A stretch of 64,000 nucleotides of DNA from Undaria pinnatifida. Taxonomy: Eukaryota; Sar; Phaeophyceae; Laminariales; Alariaceae. Numbering within the stretch: the stretch's first letter is position 1; each line of letters opens with the position of its first letter. The notes under the pieces are model-generated. The model was not told the DNA's origin. It saw only the letters and a program-made list of their open reading frames with translations, and did not search any database. Location of the stretch: contig JABAKD010000027.1 of the NCBI GenBank assembly GCA_012845835.1, positions 15,782,073-15,846,072 on the forward strand, in the 5' to 3' direction. Shown piece after piece: positions 38,951-50,000 of this stretch. The position numbers and the translations under genes are program-made.

Positions 38951-39831
38951 CGCTGTAGCTCAGGCGGTGTCATTGTTGTCGTTGCTGTCGTCGCCGGCGT
39001 GGTATCAGCCATCGTCGCTCCGTTAACGACGTTCGCCCATTGCGCGGTAAATGTATTACCCCCCGAGTCTTCCGCCGGCGACGTTCTCCCAAATAAGCCA
39101 GTCTCAACAGACGTCTCGCCTTCCCCACTCATCACGACAGCCGATACCGACGATATCGACGAAGCCTCCGCGTCCCCCTTTCCACCCGCATCGGCACCGA
39201 CAGCACCACCACCACCACCACCACCATTTCGAGGCGTGCTCGTCTTAAGCAACGCCGCGTCATACAGCAAACCCAGAGGCTGCCCCTCCTCCGCGCTGGG
39301 CAATCGCGTCGCGGGGCAAGTGGTCGTCGAAACGCCAACGCCATCGTCGGCAGAAAACCCACCTCTACCGGCGGCAGAATCCCTCGGCCGCCGTCGCCCC
39401 CCCCGCCCCCGCCCCCTGTCCCCACATGCCTCCGCCCACCAACGAAAGTCTCCAGAGCCGTCAGAGTCAACAGCACTGCCACGACACTCCAACTCCATAT
39501 TTCGCTGCCCGTCCGCGATAAGGCCGGGCCCAGCGCCCGCGCTCGGCGGCGTAAACCCTCGACATGGGCAAGCCATTAACCCTATGACGTGAATCCCCAC
39601 GATGCTAGCCAGGCGTAGCTTAGAGCCGTTCCATGGTCTACATTTGCAGCAGTAGGGGCGTCCCGGTGGGGTTCGTGGATTTCGAGGTTGTGTCCAATTT
39701 CGTGAGGTTTCCTCCATGAAGGCTATTCCGCCCCGGGGCTGTGGCTGCGGCTGTGGGTGCTGTTGCGAGGCGCAAGTGCCGGTTGAGACCACCGTCCTAA
39801 TAAGCGGACGTTTCATTCGTTTTCCGTTCAT
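27144..39831 (-). CDS. mTERF-domain protein, complete, eight exons, long low-complexity N-terminus
   Basis: mTERF proteins are helical-repeat nucleic-acid binders acting in organelle transcription, splicing or translation. Exons 5' to 3' on minus: 39831-38055, 36671-36607, 36012-35881, 32892-32713, 31873-31707, 30645-30492, 28218-28100, 27282-27144. Phases agree and total 911 codons including the stop. mTERF repeats start at about residue 590 (GSDVAHMLALCPQLL) and continue with LGMRPTDVRRVIKKAPEVL, IGSLIRQAPWLVLQ, VVDMERVVRAYPRIL, VSEDDLPRVLQTFPLLF, VGRFVSRLPPVLGY and FPAYFSYPLD, ending RPITLVGLN...FKRAYLANRWD. Exon 1 encodes about 590 residues rich in Ser, Thr, Gly, Pro and Gln, with polyQ near residue 300. 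A hydrophobic segment at about 72-88 followed by CRGF resembles a stramenopile plastid signal peptide with a Phe near cleavage, so plastid targeting is possible; Met39 is an alternative start. The exact family member cannot be named. Confidence 0.9.
27565..27750. repeat. (ACAT)n tetranucleotide array, about 185 bp
   Basis: More than 40 nearly perfect ACAT units in the last mTERF intron. It reads as MYVC or HTYI repeats in the frames without stops; these are not proteins. Confidence 0.98.
28837..29098 (+). mobile_element. CAA-tailed retroposon-like repeat, copy 1
   Basis: About 260 bp shared with 61590-61840 in the same orientation: CAGG(T/C)GCGAGTA, GTATGGACCTGGCACATCGT, TCCAGAGTGACTGG, then TGCGAGTTAATGTGAGAAC and a (CAA)n tail. 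Homology stops at the tail in both copies, as expected of a retroposon inserted with a simple-repeat 3' end. It lies in an mTERF intron. Confidence 0.6.
29225..30185. repeat. About 950-bp interspersed element with poly-C tracts, copy A
   Basis: Contains poly-C tracts at 29360-29376 and 29448-29466 with C-rich flanks, then three related units of about 125-170 bp (each with TGATAAAC(T)GG/ACTGATGCATT, TTATCCCCTCAAAA and TATAGTTTCC words) separated by further poly-C, and ends with CAGCTTGCAAAGATAAG and CTCACAGCTGGAGTGTATTT. The whole recurs inverted at 43065-43700. It lies in an mTERF intron. Confidence 0.75.
30847..30921 (-). pseudogene. Decayed copy of the 3' half of mTERF exon 31873-31707
   Basis: On minus the segment reads PRMQDVVKFLSKDRAITGG and then DIAKI, against PRMQDVVNFLSEDLAINSR and DIAKI in the functional exon, but lacks the donor (ACCACGTGG replaces ATCAGGTGAG). 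Like the functional exon it is bordered by (CAAGAA)n/(CAA)n repeats. A further, shorter remnant lies at about 31160-31205. Confidence 0.8.
30922..31075. repeat. (CAAGAA)n and (CAA)n microsatellite
   Basis: A hexamer array grading into a CAA array in the mTERF intron between exons 31873-31707 and 30645-30492; a related AAGAAC-rich tract is at 31600-31700 next to the functional exon. Confidence 0.95.
31501..31590 (-). other. tRNA-like sequence with pol III box motifs, not an intact tRNA
   Basis: On minus, GTGTGGTGGTTACTCTCGAG resembles an A box and GAGTTCGATTCCC resembles a B box about 45 bp downstream. No seven-base acceptor stem closes and the T stem has mismatches, so it is either a decayed tRNA or the head of a tRNA-derived SINE. 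Confidence 0.3.
32555..32690. repeat. Tandem repeat of about 38 bp
   Basis: Three to four units of ATTCAACCGGCATTATACGG followed by (G/C)AAATAGGCAC in an mTERF intron. Confidence 0.75.
33630..33925. repeat. Degenerate tandem units of about 110-120 bp
   Basis: GTTTAGGATA(C/T)A(C/T)GCAATCGT-like words followed by T tracts at about 33660, 33762 and 33877, with CTATGAAAC(A/G)TCCG before the first and last. In an mTERF intron. Confidence 0.65.
36193..36220 (-). pseudogene. Fragment of mTERF exon 36012-35881
   Basis: Twenty-eight bases (CTTCGCAGCAGCTCCATCGC continuing GGGCACGA) repeat the start of the exon, giving VPAMELLRS on minus against VPAMELLRK. It lies about 180 bp upstream of the functional exon in the same intron. 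Confidence 0.7.
38912..38941. repeat. CTG/CAG trinucleotide run coding polyglutamine in the mTERF gene
   Basis: Ten consecutive ctg units on plus, followed by CTGCCG-type interruptions, read as CAG on the coding minus strand. They give a run of Gln with nearby Arg interruptions at about residues 290-305 of the mTERF protein. The run sits outside the mTERF repeats, in the low-complexity N-terminal part. Confidence 0.9.
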
Positions 39832-41659
39832 GACGCATGCGTGCGAGGAGGACGACGACGTCGGTTTCCCCTCTTCCTCCTCCTCTCGGACGGAGGAGGA
39901 TGAGATGCTAGGATTGGACGATTGCTCGCCCCCCTCAAGAAGCTTCTCGCACTACTTACTCCGCCTGCTTTGTATCAGATCTGCGCCAAGAAGGAAGAAA
40001 CAGCGCCACGCGTTTCGACCCACATTGGATACATCGAATAAGGGTCATATTACCACCGGTAAGGAACACAGCAATATTCGGCCGTACTCATACAGCAGTA
40101 CAGTAGAACATCAGCAATGCCGCGCGAAAGGGTGTTCAATGAGGCGGTTTGGGGCCGGGTGGGGTATAACATGTGCGTATAGCTCAAGTAACGAAACCAG
40201 AACAAGGCTCCAGCTTCAGGGCGAGAGAAGACGGCAAGAGCCACAGCACCTTGGCCTCCATAGGGAACAATATCGAAAATAGATGACGATTGCAGCATTG
40301 GTCACACGGATCCTCTTGCGCCGCTATAGTCCGTCCGATCAAATTTCCCCACAATAAAATATTTCCACCTATAACGACAGATAATGATCTAGATAATCTA
40401 AATAATCTAGATCATCTACAGCTCATCCCGCATCTGCCGTTATGATATGTTGAGCTCGATCTGCATCTGCAGAGTACGGAACCGTCCCAATAAACACGTG
40501 CTACATCATGCAGATCGTACGGCTCCTATCGGGTAACATGAGCTACACCATACAGGTTTTGCCTGAAATATCTAGACAATCAAGTAGGGATAGATCATGA
40601 TAGATCATGACAGATCATGGTAGATTAAGATAGATAATCTCATCTGCCCGAGGTGTGCATATTTCAGAGTTCGAGCTGTTCCGAGTGACTGACGTACAAC
40701 CGGGTGCCGTTGAATATACCGCAAAAAAGCCCAGGCCAACCCCTTCGAGACTTCAGAGGGAAAAATTGACGACAAAAAATGACGGTTATGGCGTCATCGG
40801 CCACTGATGGTTGGTGATGATAAAATTGGTGTCCGAACGACAACAATGAAAATACTCGTACAGAAGGGGCGCAGCATGGTCCTACTCGTACTGCTGAGCG
40901 CTCGCACTATTACTGGTAGTAGGTAAGGCAAGGTAAGGCAAGGTAAAGGGCGCGTAGAACGTACGATCACGTGTTTTTTTTTTTCACTCAAAGATCGAGA
41001 AAAAAAAGTTTTAGATAATACCACGTAGTTGGTTACGTTTTATATTGTCGAATGTGGGGTAGGCTGTGTTTTTACGCCGGAATTAGTCAGATCTCGGCGT
41101 GTTGGGAATGCATCGTTACAACCCATACCTTGTTCCAAACATATTCAACGGAGAATTTGTCGAAAAACCATGATTTCGTTCAATTAGAAGTCAAGATTTG
41201 ATTTGAAAAACTGGTTGACAAACAATTGAAAACTCAACGACGAATTCGGCCAAACTCTAGAGCCCCGTGTGTTCTTGTGTTCGCTTACACTTTCGAGCGA
41301 GAAATCGAGCGCTATACAATATATGGGGAATATAACGGGGATTTTTTAACTCGTCCCCTGGGCAGTAAAATATATATATATACCAGGTATAACTTTGTTG
41401 GTCTCGTGACAGCAGTGCAATCAAAACTTAAGCTGTCTCTAACTCCGGTTCGCTCGCCCTCACTGAAAATCGGCCAACACGGCTGTAAGAATTGGAACGA
41501 TACAGCCAAAACACGAAATGGGCTTTTTTCGTGTGGAGAATGCACATTCATCACCGATTTCGTTTTTTTTAACGGATTTCGCTGGGCCATGTTGCCCCCA
41601 CGATCACGACAAATTAAGTTTCACCTGCAAACTCTCAAAATTGAGCGACAAAACCAGTG
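39832..41659. other. Upstream region of the mTERF gene and spacer to the next gene
   Basis: About 39832-40330 should hold the mTERF promoter and leader; no TATA box or start site is evident. A palindrome-bearing repeat lies at 40375-40640. From 40640 to 41659 I see no supported gene. Confidence 0.5.
40375..40640. repeat. Palindrome-bearing interspersed repeat, copy 2
   Basis: Homologous to 12970-13190: CATCTGCCGTTATGATATGT, GGAACCGTCCCAATAAACAC, GTGCTACATCATGCAGATCG and TACGGCTCC. Here the GATCATG array is on the right (40585-40625). Confidence 0.75.
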
Positions 41660-43035
41660 ATGTGGAAATTTGGTCCGACCGACTGTACGAGCGAGGTAGA
41701 GAAGGGCGCGTGTCTGAATTGCAAGGTAAGGAGTTGTATGGCACGCGCGCAGTTTGACGGTGTTTTACTCCTGCACCCTCTTGTGGACAAAGGGGGCGAT
41801 AAGGCCCCGTTTCCCTTTTGTCGCTTTCCAGGTCGCCAAAGCCTGGGTCGGCCTTGCGAACATGAACCCGTTCTCTGGGTACCGTGTGTTGAGGCGTCAG
41901 GCACACCAGCAGCAAGAAACGACGAGCACCCGCAGCTACAGTAACGCTTTGAAGACGACGCAGTTCGAGGGACACAGGCGGGCCGTCGCGCAGGCACAGC
42001 AGTGCAGGGTACTCCTGATAAATAGCCCGCCCTCTCTCTACAGCAGTACGAAGAGGACGCGGCGCGATTCCTGACTACGACTCTAAACGTACCATATTAG
42101 TAGTAGTGGCTGAGTAGTAGCAGTACCATACCATATCACCCACATAAGACATGAGAGCATGATTGCTATCAAAGTGAGAAAAAAGTGATCAAGCGGATGC
42201 CATCACCAAAACACACCAAAAAACATGAAACATTGGGCAAAGTCTTCATGAGAGTGCTAGAGCACAACAGCACAGTTGGGCAAGAGGCCATCGCAGAGCA
42301 AGCTTGCCACAGAGGGCTCGAGTGCCTCTAAGTGTTACCCACAGCATGGGATGTGGACGTGGGCATTGCTGTGGGTCTCGAAGTTGTCATCCGACGCGCA
42401 TCAGCAGGTCGTCTCATGCTGCTCATCTCTGAAAAAGCTTACTTACGTGTTTCTTCAATAACACGCGATGCAGGCCAGTTTCACTATTGATCCACCGTGC
42501 CGCTCCTCCCTGCTCGCGATGAAGCTTACCTTCGTTCGATCTGCCGATACCACACCGTTGGTGTCGACAGGGTTCTCTGTGCCTAGGGCAGCGCTCTCCC
42601 CTGAAAGGGGCTGTTGTAATAGGGACCCCACTCATATAATGCCAACAGAACAAACTGAACTCCTCCGGCTAAAATCAGCACAGCAGCAGCAGCAGCAGCA
42701 AGACAACTCAGGCCTCAAGTCACAAGTCAGACGAGCCATGGCTGCGGCCGGAGCCGCAATCGATGTTCACGAGGGTGAGATGGTAATAATGTATTTAACT
42801 ATGAAGTAGAGCCATGAATGGCATGCCGTACTCGATCAGAGGAGGGCCGATACCCTATCGTAGCCAGACACGAACAGGCATATCGTACGTATAATTCAAA
42901 ACTCTCGTTTCTCTCTTGAACACAGAGACGGCGGTGTTTGATTTCAAGTTGCACCCACGTTTTGAGGACAAACTACTTGAATTCAGTCTCAGGATCATTC
43001 TTGCAGTAATTATCACTGCGTACCAGCGTACGTAA
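41660..43035 (+). CDS. Unrecognised four-exon gene, 217 codons
   Basis: Exons 41660-41725, 41832-42008, 42474-42774 and 42926-43035 join with matching phases (0, 0, 1) and end at a TAA. Acceptors at 41831 (cgctttccag) and 42925 (ctctcttgaacacag) are good; the donor at 41725 (AAG|GTAAGG) is strong, while that at 42008 (AGG|GTACTC) is weak. If the second exon is not spliced there, the frame stops at 42074 and two short genes are possible, the second starting at the ATG of MPTEQTELLRLK. The predicted protein has two closely spaced Cys near the start (ACLNCK), a Gln-rich run from CAG repeats at 42680-42698, and a hydrophobic end (RIILAVIITAYQRT). I do not recognise a family. Confidence 0.4.
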
Positions 43036-43064
43036 ATTAATACTGAGTATTAAAAAAACAAAAA

Positions 43065-43700
43065 TACACTCCAGCTGTGAGATCGAAGATTTTGTCGAAC
43101 CTCATCTTTGCAAGCTGTGTGTGATACTCCGATCGCGCGTATTACGGGCTGTGTATCCTCATTAAGGATGTAGGTCGGCGACTCCCCTTGCAACTACGGT
43201 GTAGCTATCAGGGTCAACAGGGTGATGTTAGCCAGTCTGTGCGCGGAAACTATAAAACCAGTTTTTGAGGGGGACATAGTTCTGACAGCTGTGGAAGGAA
43301 ATGCATCAGTTTATCAAGTGAATCCTGTAAGTCGAATAACCGGTGAGGGGAGGGCGGAGTTTTTAAGGACGTCGGGGGGGGGGGGGGGGGGGCGAAAAAG
43401 TCATGTCGCATAGATCTACAAGGTAGAGGTTTGCTATACACGTGGTGCTGGGTCTAGGCGATGGTGCGGGTGGTGGGGAAGGAGGGGGCGTTGGGGGGGG
43501 GGGGCGGGGGCGGGGGGGAGGGGGGGGTGAATTGTAGCAGCGGCATGGCTGGCTCTAGAAAGATAATGAGGTGACATTAAGTGCGTGGAAGTGTTTATTA
43601 CTCTGGCAGATTTCGACGTTAGTTGCGGCGTTTAAGCAAGAGGGAGCGGAAAAAAAAAAAAAAAAATGGGGCGGGGGGGGGGGAAAGGGTTTTCAAGAGG
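43065..43700. repeat. About 640-bp interspersed element with poly-G tracts, copy B (inverted to copy A)
   Basis: Reverse complement of 29225-30185 with fewer internal units: starts ACTCCAGCTGTGAGATCGAA, includes GATGTAGGTCGGCGACTCCC and AGGGTCAACAGGGTGATGTT, then poly-G tracts, then AGATAATGAGGTGACATTAA and GTTTAAGCAAGAGGGAG. A partial second copy of the first end follows at 43748-43830. Confidence 0.75.
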
Positions 43701-44099
43701 TTTAGGTCACATAGTCTATAGACTAGTCTATTAATAGACTAGTATAAATACTCCAGCTGTGAGATCGAAGATTTGGTCGAAACTCATCTTTGCAAGCTTG
43801 TGTGTGATACTCCGATCGCGCGATTACACATATATGTAGGGGCTTGCTATACGCGTGGTGCTAGGTCTGGTATACAGCAGCGCAAGCCCTGCAGCAGCGT
43901 GTCTATGCCCCGACCCTGCGAATAGTACGAGTACTCTGCTATTAATAATACAGCAGTAAATGTACATCAGGCCAAAGACAATGAAATATCAACGCTGCAG
44001 CACAGGCGTCGACACCTGTGTTGCTTTGCCCTCCATTTTTTTTTGGCCGAATATAAGAAATTCGAAGGCCGTCAGATTACCGGTACAAACCAGCACCAG

Positions 44100-44640
44100 T
44101 ATTTTCGGGTCTTGATACTCCGCACTGGCAGGTAGTCAGGCATTTTCAGCTTCACGTATGCAGGTACTGGGAAGCACTCAATCGTTTTCAGCTTGAAGTA
44201 CTTCAGGTACTGGCAGATACTCAAGTCATTTCAGCTTCAAGTACTCCAGGTACTGGCAACTACTCAGTCATTTTCAGCTCTAAGCACTCAAGGTACTGGC
44301 AGGTACGGTGCTCACTCATTTCCAGCTTCAAGTACTTCAGGTATTGGTAGGCACTCAGCAATTTTCAGCTCCAAGTGCTCGAGGTACTGGCAGGTACTCT
44401 TGTCATTTTCAGCTTGGAGCAGTTCACGTACTGGCAGGTACTCAGTCTTTTTCAGCTTGAAGTACTAGACGTACTAGCAGGTACTCAGTCATTTTCAGCT
44501 TCAGGTACTTGCAGGTACTAACTGGCAGGTATTCAGCCATTTTCAGCTTAAAGTATTCCAGGTATGACAGGTACTCAATCTTTTTCAGCTCCAAGTACTC
44601 TAGGCACTGCTGAGTCATTCAAATGTCTGGTACTGGCGAG
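44100..44640. repeat. Tandem repeat of about 45 bp, roughly 11 units
   Basis: Each unit contains GGTACTGGCAGGTACTCAGT, CATTTTCAGCTTCAAGTACT or close variants. Period and sequence are well kept over 500 bp. Confidence 0.9.
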
Positions 44641-47059
44641 TAATTCTCTGAGTACCAATGACTGGTACGGGCACTCTGACGATCTTTTTTGAAAGAAATC
44701 CACACCTGGAAGCACCTATACCATCGTTTTTCTGTTGTACTACTCGTAGCTGTATCCATACCAGATTTCGTAATTCTGCAATAAATCCAGCCTCGCCTCC
44801 AATCCAAAAGTGCCCCACCCTGCGATGGACTCTTTGGTGCTCTCACTACAGCAGTGTGACAAAACGGTAACATTTTTCGTGCCCTCTAGGGACCGCGACA
44901 GCACAGCTGCAGTGTCGCTCAACTTCGAAAGTATGGTTCCAGGTGCCGGATTTTCTCTTTGTGACATTGTGGTCAAGTTATTTTTTTGCTGCTGCATGTA
45001 GCGATGGGCGGTACCTGTACGTTTTGAAAACACGTTTTTTTTCGTGATCTAGCGCTACTACACTACAACGCAGTGTTTCTTGTACGCATTTCTTGGTTTT
45101 TTTGCGGCGCACTTCTTAAGCCGACTGCGACGTCTGTGGCTTGAGTCCGTAAATCCACCCCCCATAGGATGCCTTCTCTGCGTGTGTCGTGTGTACACGA
45201 GCAAAAGGTGACTCTTGGGCGATCTCATCAAGCTTTACAAGTAGCACGGAAACAGTAGTGACCGTGAAAACTGCCTGAACTGGTGGCGCAATCGCTGGAA
45301 TTTACGTAGCGGCGGTGCACAGGATTCACTACTAATAGTGGCCACGGTGCATCGGATTTCTGCAATGCTAGCGAGATCCAACTTGGTTGAGTTATCTCGG
45401 GCATGCCATTTTGGGGGTTCAGTGGGGAGCACGGTGTCAGTGAAAATAGTACAGAGGGCTGAATGGCCCGAAGGGATAGTGGGGGGCTGACTTTGATAAA
45501 ACCCCGGTTTCAATGATATTTGACGTTAAGGGTTATACCTCACTTTTTGTATTGTTAGCGAAAGCAACACGGGTGTCGAGACCGGCACCTATCCCTGACT
45601 ATCCCTAAACGTATCGCCAACCCGAAACGCCAGGCCTGAAAACTAAGGATGTGTCACAAAATGTCCCCGTTGTCGTGATCGAAATATCGCCTACGTAGTC
45701 GTGCTTATCAGTTTCCTTCGTTCGGCGTTTGGCGCGCGATGCATTCTCTTGTCTCGTATCATTCTTGCATACGTGGTGCACGTGGTGCACGTGGTGTACA
45801 TGCGTATCGTAGTTTGTGAAAACACAAAGAAAGCTGGTATCGTATAAATTTGTTGGGACTTTTTCTTGTGCACAAATTAACTTGCGGAAGGCGCAAGAGC
45901 GTGAGTTAGCAACACTCGATGAAAACTTGACGAGCAGTGGGATTGCTGAATCCTATGCGCGATAAAAAATGAAGGCAAGAACCGGGGGGAAGAAGGGACG
46001 ACACCTGTGACCACGGCTTGTCCGGAAGCTGGAAAGTAAAAGTGTGAGGAGAAGAAGAAAAAAAACTCATACCTCCAAGGCGAAGAGAGCGGAAGCTGGG
46101 TGTGATGTCGATGGCTGGAAATAACAAAGATACGGCATTGCTGTTGTGGGCGATACTCCAGAACTACGCATGAAGAGTATTATTAGAGCAAAACTTCAAT
46201 TACTTGGCGGCTACCGCTGCGCTTCTTCCATAAAGAACGGTTATGAACACACGCAGACATGGTATGTGCCATTTGGGTTTTTGTAGAGCTGTGAGTCGGC
46301 TCGACTTAAGTCGCCAACTAGTTAGGTTTATGATCATGCAACCTGCAGTATCATATCAGAACATCAGGCCCACCAGGAGCGCACTGCTGCTGTATCCGAA
46401 AACGAGACCTCCTTACCGTACAACCCTAGCAGCACTAAGTTGCAAGCCTCGCGCTATATTTCAATTATCAGGATTGTAGTGGGTGAAAGGCGTTGTGGGA
46501 CCAACCCCAAGATTAACCCCACCTCCATTTTGATTGGCCAACCCCAACCCGTCCCCACATTCCCTGTGATCTTGGGGCTGGGTTAGGGCTTGGGCTTCTG
46601 ATTGGGTCGGGCCCTGATCCGACCCGGAGGCCGTGAGCGGGTAAGCGCGAACCGTAATCGTGTGGCTTGCAACTATTAACAGTGCTGTAGATCTAGGATT
46701 GCAAGCAGCTGCGCCCGCATGTCCAAATATATTATGGAAGTTTTGGTCGTTTTTGGGCACGTAATGTATACAAGCCCGTTTTTCGCACCCCTTACCGACC
46801 CCTTTAACGCCCGTCAACTCACCGCCCACCACCACATATACCTCGTATGTACCATGACGTATGATGTGCGGCTGCTGCTCTACTACTCGTGACGGTGACT
46901 GTTAAACTATGGATAGTCGAGCCGACATCACCGAGTGTTTTGGCCTCGTCGGAGAACCGTTCTCTCACGCCTTCTGATGCTTCTGATGGGTCAGCCACTA
47001 CCGCTGCTACTACGACCACAACCAGAGCTATAAATGCGAGTACGAATGCGAGCGCGATC

Positions 47060-50000
47060 ATGGACCGGTCCCCGAGAGCTGGAGGCAAAGAGCCGGAGAG
47101 TAGGAGATTTCGAGATTACGATGGGGCACAGATAACGCTGAGCGCCTCATTACCGTTACCGGTGCCTCCAGCCACAGGTAAACCGATCATCACTAAGTCA
47201 TACGCATGTGTGTGTCTTGTGTTTGTTGTCTCTCATTGCGACGTACCACGTAGTGCCATACCTGGTATCATACATATACCGGTATGTATGTGGACTATGG
47301 ATACAAAGTATTAGTGCGATGTGTGGGTTTCTTTTCAATTATCGCTTTTTACTTTTCAATTCCCAGCCCAATTCTTACCCTCGACGACCTTTTCCCTACG
47401 CCGTGTTCACAGGTGTGCCCTCTTCCCCCCGGGTACATGCCTCCATCTTATCGCGCATACATAGGGTTCAGCTTTCCCGCTGCTTGTCGATTTTCATCGA
47501 ATTTTGCGAACTCGTGCTCTCGCGCTTTCCGATATATGTACCAGGCATAGCCAACTTGTACGCAAGAAAAACCCCTACGAGCATAATGCACTCGGGGGGA
47601 CCCGCGATATCGACCTTAGTAGGCACGCGTTTCACCTACTATATTTACCGCTGGGGTTGCCAGGAGTGATCTGATTTAATATAGCCTCTCTCAGTTTCTT
47701 CCTGGGGTGTTTCGTACTTGACTTTCTAAAAGGGGTGTTTCTTACTTGATTTTCTTACTGGGATGGTTCTTGCTTTAGCTTTTTACTGGGGTGTTTTATG
47801 CTTGAGTTTCTTACTGGGTGTTTTTTGCTTGAGTTTCTCACTGGGTGTTTTTTGCTTGAGTTTCGGAGTGGGTGGTTCTTGCTTTAGTTTTTTACGGTGG
47901 TGTTTTTTGCTTGAGTTCTTGCTGGGGTATTCCTTATGTCAGTTTCTTATTGGGGTGTTTCTTGTTTCAGTTTCTTACTGGGTTGTTTCTTACTTCATTT
48001 TCTTAATGGAGCGTTTCTTCCTTCAGCTTCTTGCTGGGGTGTTCATTATTTTATCGCATGCTAGCATGACCTTTACGGGCATGAAACATCGCCATCGCCA
48101 TCGCATCACTATACCTACTCATACTGGAAATGGGGTGGTTGGGGCGCAATGTCGGTGTATACGTAATGCTCCTGTATCTTGTGGCTGAAACAGCAACTAT
48201 CTCGGTAAAACAGCCGGTATTAATCCGTATAAGGTAAAGTCTGATTCAGCAGCAGTACTTTCGAAGTATTAGTAGTAATCTATACCAGGTATACTATTTG
48301 ATACAGCAAGCGCGAGCAGTACGGCGGAAGACATATTTGTGTTTTCTTGTGCTACTGGGCCGGACAGGCGAGTTCAGCCCACTATCTTCACTGCCTTGCT
48401 GCTTGCTGCTGCTGCGGTATCGGCATGGTATATGATGTACGTAATGCGACAATGCAGCCCGTGTGCAATGTGCAAACACGCGTGGGGTCTGTAAGTACCA
48501 ACATAGGGCTAGCCTACAAGTATGGACTGTTGATATTATCCTACGAGTATGGACTCGTATTCATACTTCGAAGTACTCCGTATTGTTTATGTTTCAAAGG
48601 AATATATGGGCACAGTACATCATGAAAATGCCAAATACCAGGTACAAATTAGGGAGGGGTAAGTTCCCTCGTCCCAGAGTGACATATCATGTTATACCAA
48701 CAAAGTGCATACCGGTAGACTTCAGTACGTACGTGAGCAAATGCCCAGTCCCATGTGCGACCCAAAACATTTACAAGATGCAATGTTGGCTGCAAGCCGT
48801 ATCCTAGAAGGTACCCTACATTTACAATCCCGCTGAATTATTTCGACTCTCGTTTTGTTTTTCATAGGGGTTGGCGGTACAAACTTGAAATTCAAGTTGA
48901 AGTTGGTACCATAGCTTCAACTTGAAGTTGGTACGATATTCAAAACTTGAATTTGGTACCAAGTTCAACTTGAAGTTGGTACCATCACCAACTTGAAAGT
49001 TTTGAAGTCGGTCCGGACTGTCTGCCGTATGCTGTCGTCAAATTATTAATATGGTGCTGTCCCCCGTTCATGTTGCTCGACCATGTCTTCCGTTTCCCAG
49101 GTGTCGCGGAGAAGACGTCGTGCACTAATAGTACCAATAGTGAATGCGCCCGGCGATGGTCCAAGCTCCGACAAAATTTTCGCCTGGTGGGTTGAATCGT
49201 GCTCTTGTACTATTGCTCTTGCAGTAGGAGTCCCTCAACAGTGCCTGTTGGGTGGTGCCGGCTGCCGTAGTAGTGCCGGTAAAATCGCTTAGCACTTGGC
49301 ACCGGTGGAAATAACCTACCAGGTATGCAGTAGTGCCAGTGTGTGGAGCAGTGCCTGTTGCCGCTCTAATGCGTTTTTTTGGCACGTACCGGTTTACCCC
49401 TAGTGTAGATAGAGAGTTCAATGCGGAAATTAGATGACAAATACAGCAGCATCTTCCACACCAATGGGCCCTTGGCCCTTGGGGTACAGCATCGTCCACA
49501 CCACGCGGCCCTTGGTGCTGCGGTAGGGAATGCTTTGGACTGCAATACAAAGGGCTGTGCGACACACGCTTCATGGTGGTACTGGTACTGGTACTGGTAC
49601 TGGTGCAATATTATCTTAGAGCGATGATGCGCGCTCGTCCCCTTTTGGTCGATGAACATAGCACAGGAGGCGTCTTAGGGCGAAAAGGGGTATTGTTGCG
49701 GTGGTTCGACACGCAGCAGTTCACTGTTGTCAAGACATTTCGATCGTGAGCGCGTGGGCTCAGGGCGGGTGAGCTTGTATTTTGGGTATATCAAAATATC
49801 GCAGTGTCAGAATGCGGCAGCAGTTTTGAACATGTTACGTTGTCAGAATGCTGCGGTACCGCTGCATCAGAAAGTTGCGGTATCAGAATGTTGCAGTATC
49901 ATAATGTTGTGGTGTCAGGATGTTGCAGTTTCCAGGATGTCGCGGTGTCGCAGAATCGTATACTTGAACATACGCGTCAGAACGTGCAGTATTATTATTA

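Larger units (their letters stand above)
43036..47059. other. Spacer between the unrecognised gene and the RING gene, repeats
   Basis: Besides the poly-G element and the 44.1-44.6 kb minisatellite no supported gene is seen. From 44650 to 46890 there is mixed-composition sequence with many short frames and no exon chain. Confidence 0.5.

Noticed and set aside
38615-39592. 325-codon plus-strand frame
   Set aside because: Antisense shadow of mTERF exon 1; its composition mirrors the low-complexity coding strand and it has no start context or partner exons.
46819-47088. Minus-strand frame resembling a signal peptide (MIALAFVLAFIALVVVVV)
   Set aside because: It overlaps the first RING-gene exon on the opposite strand, which has a good donor and chains in phase to four more exons; no partner exon was found on minus.
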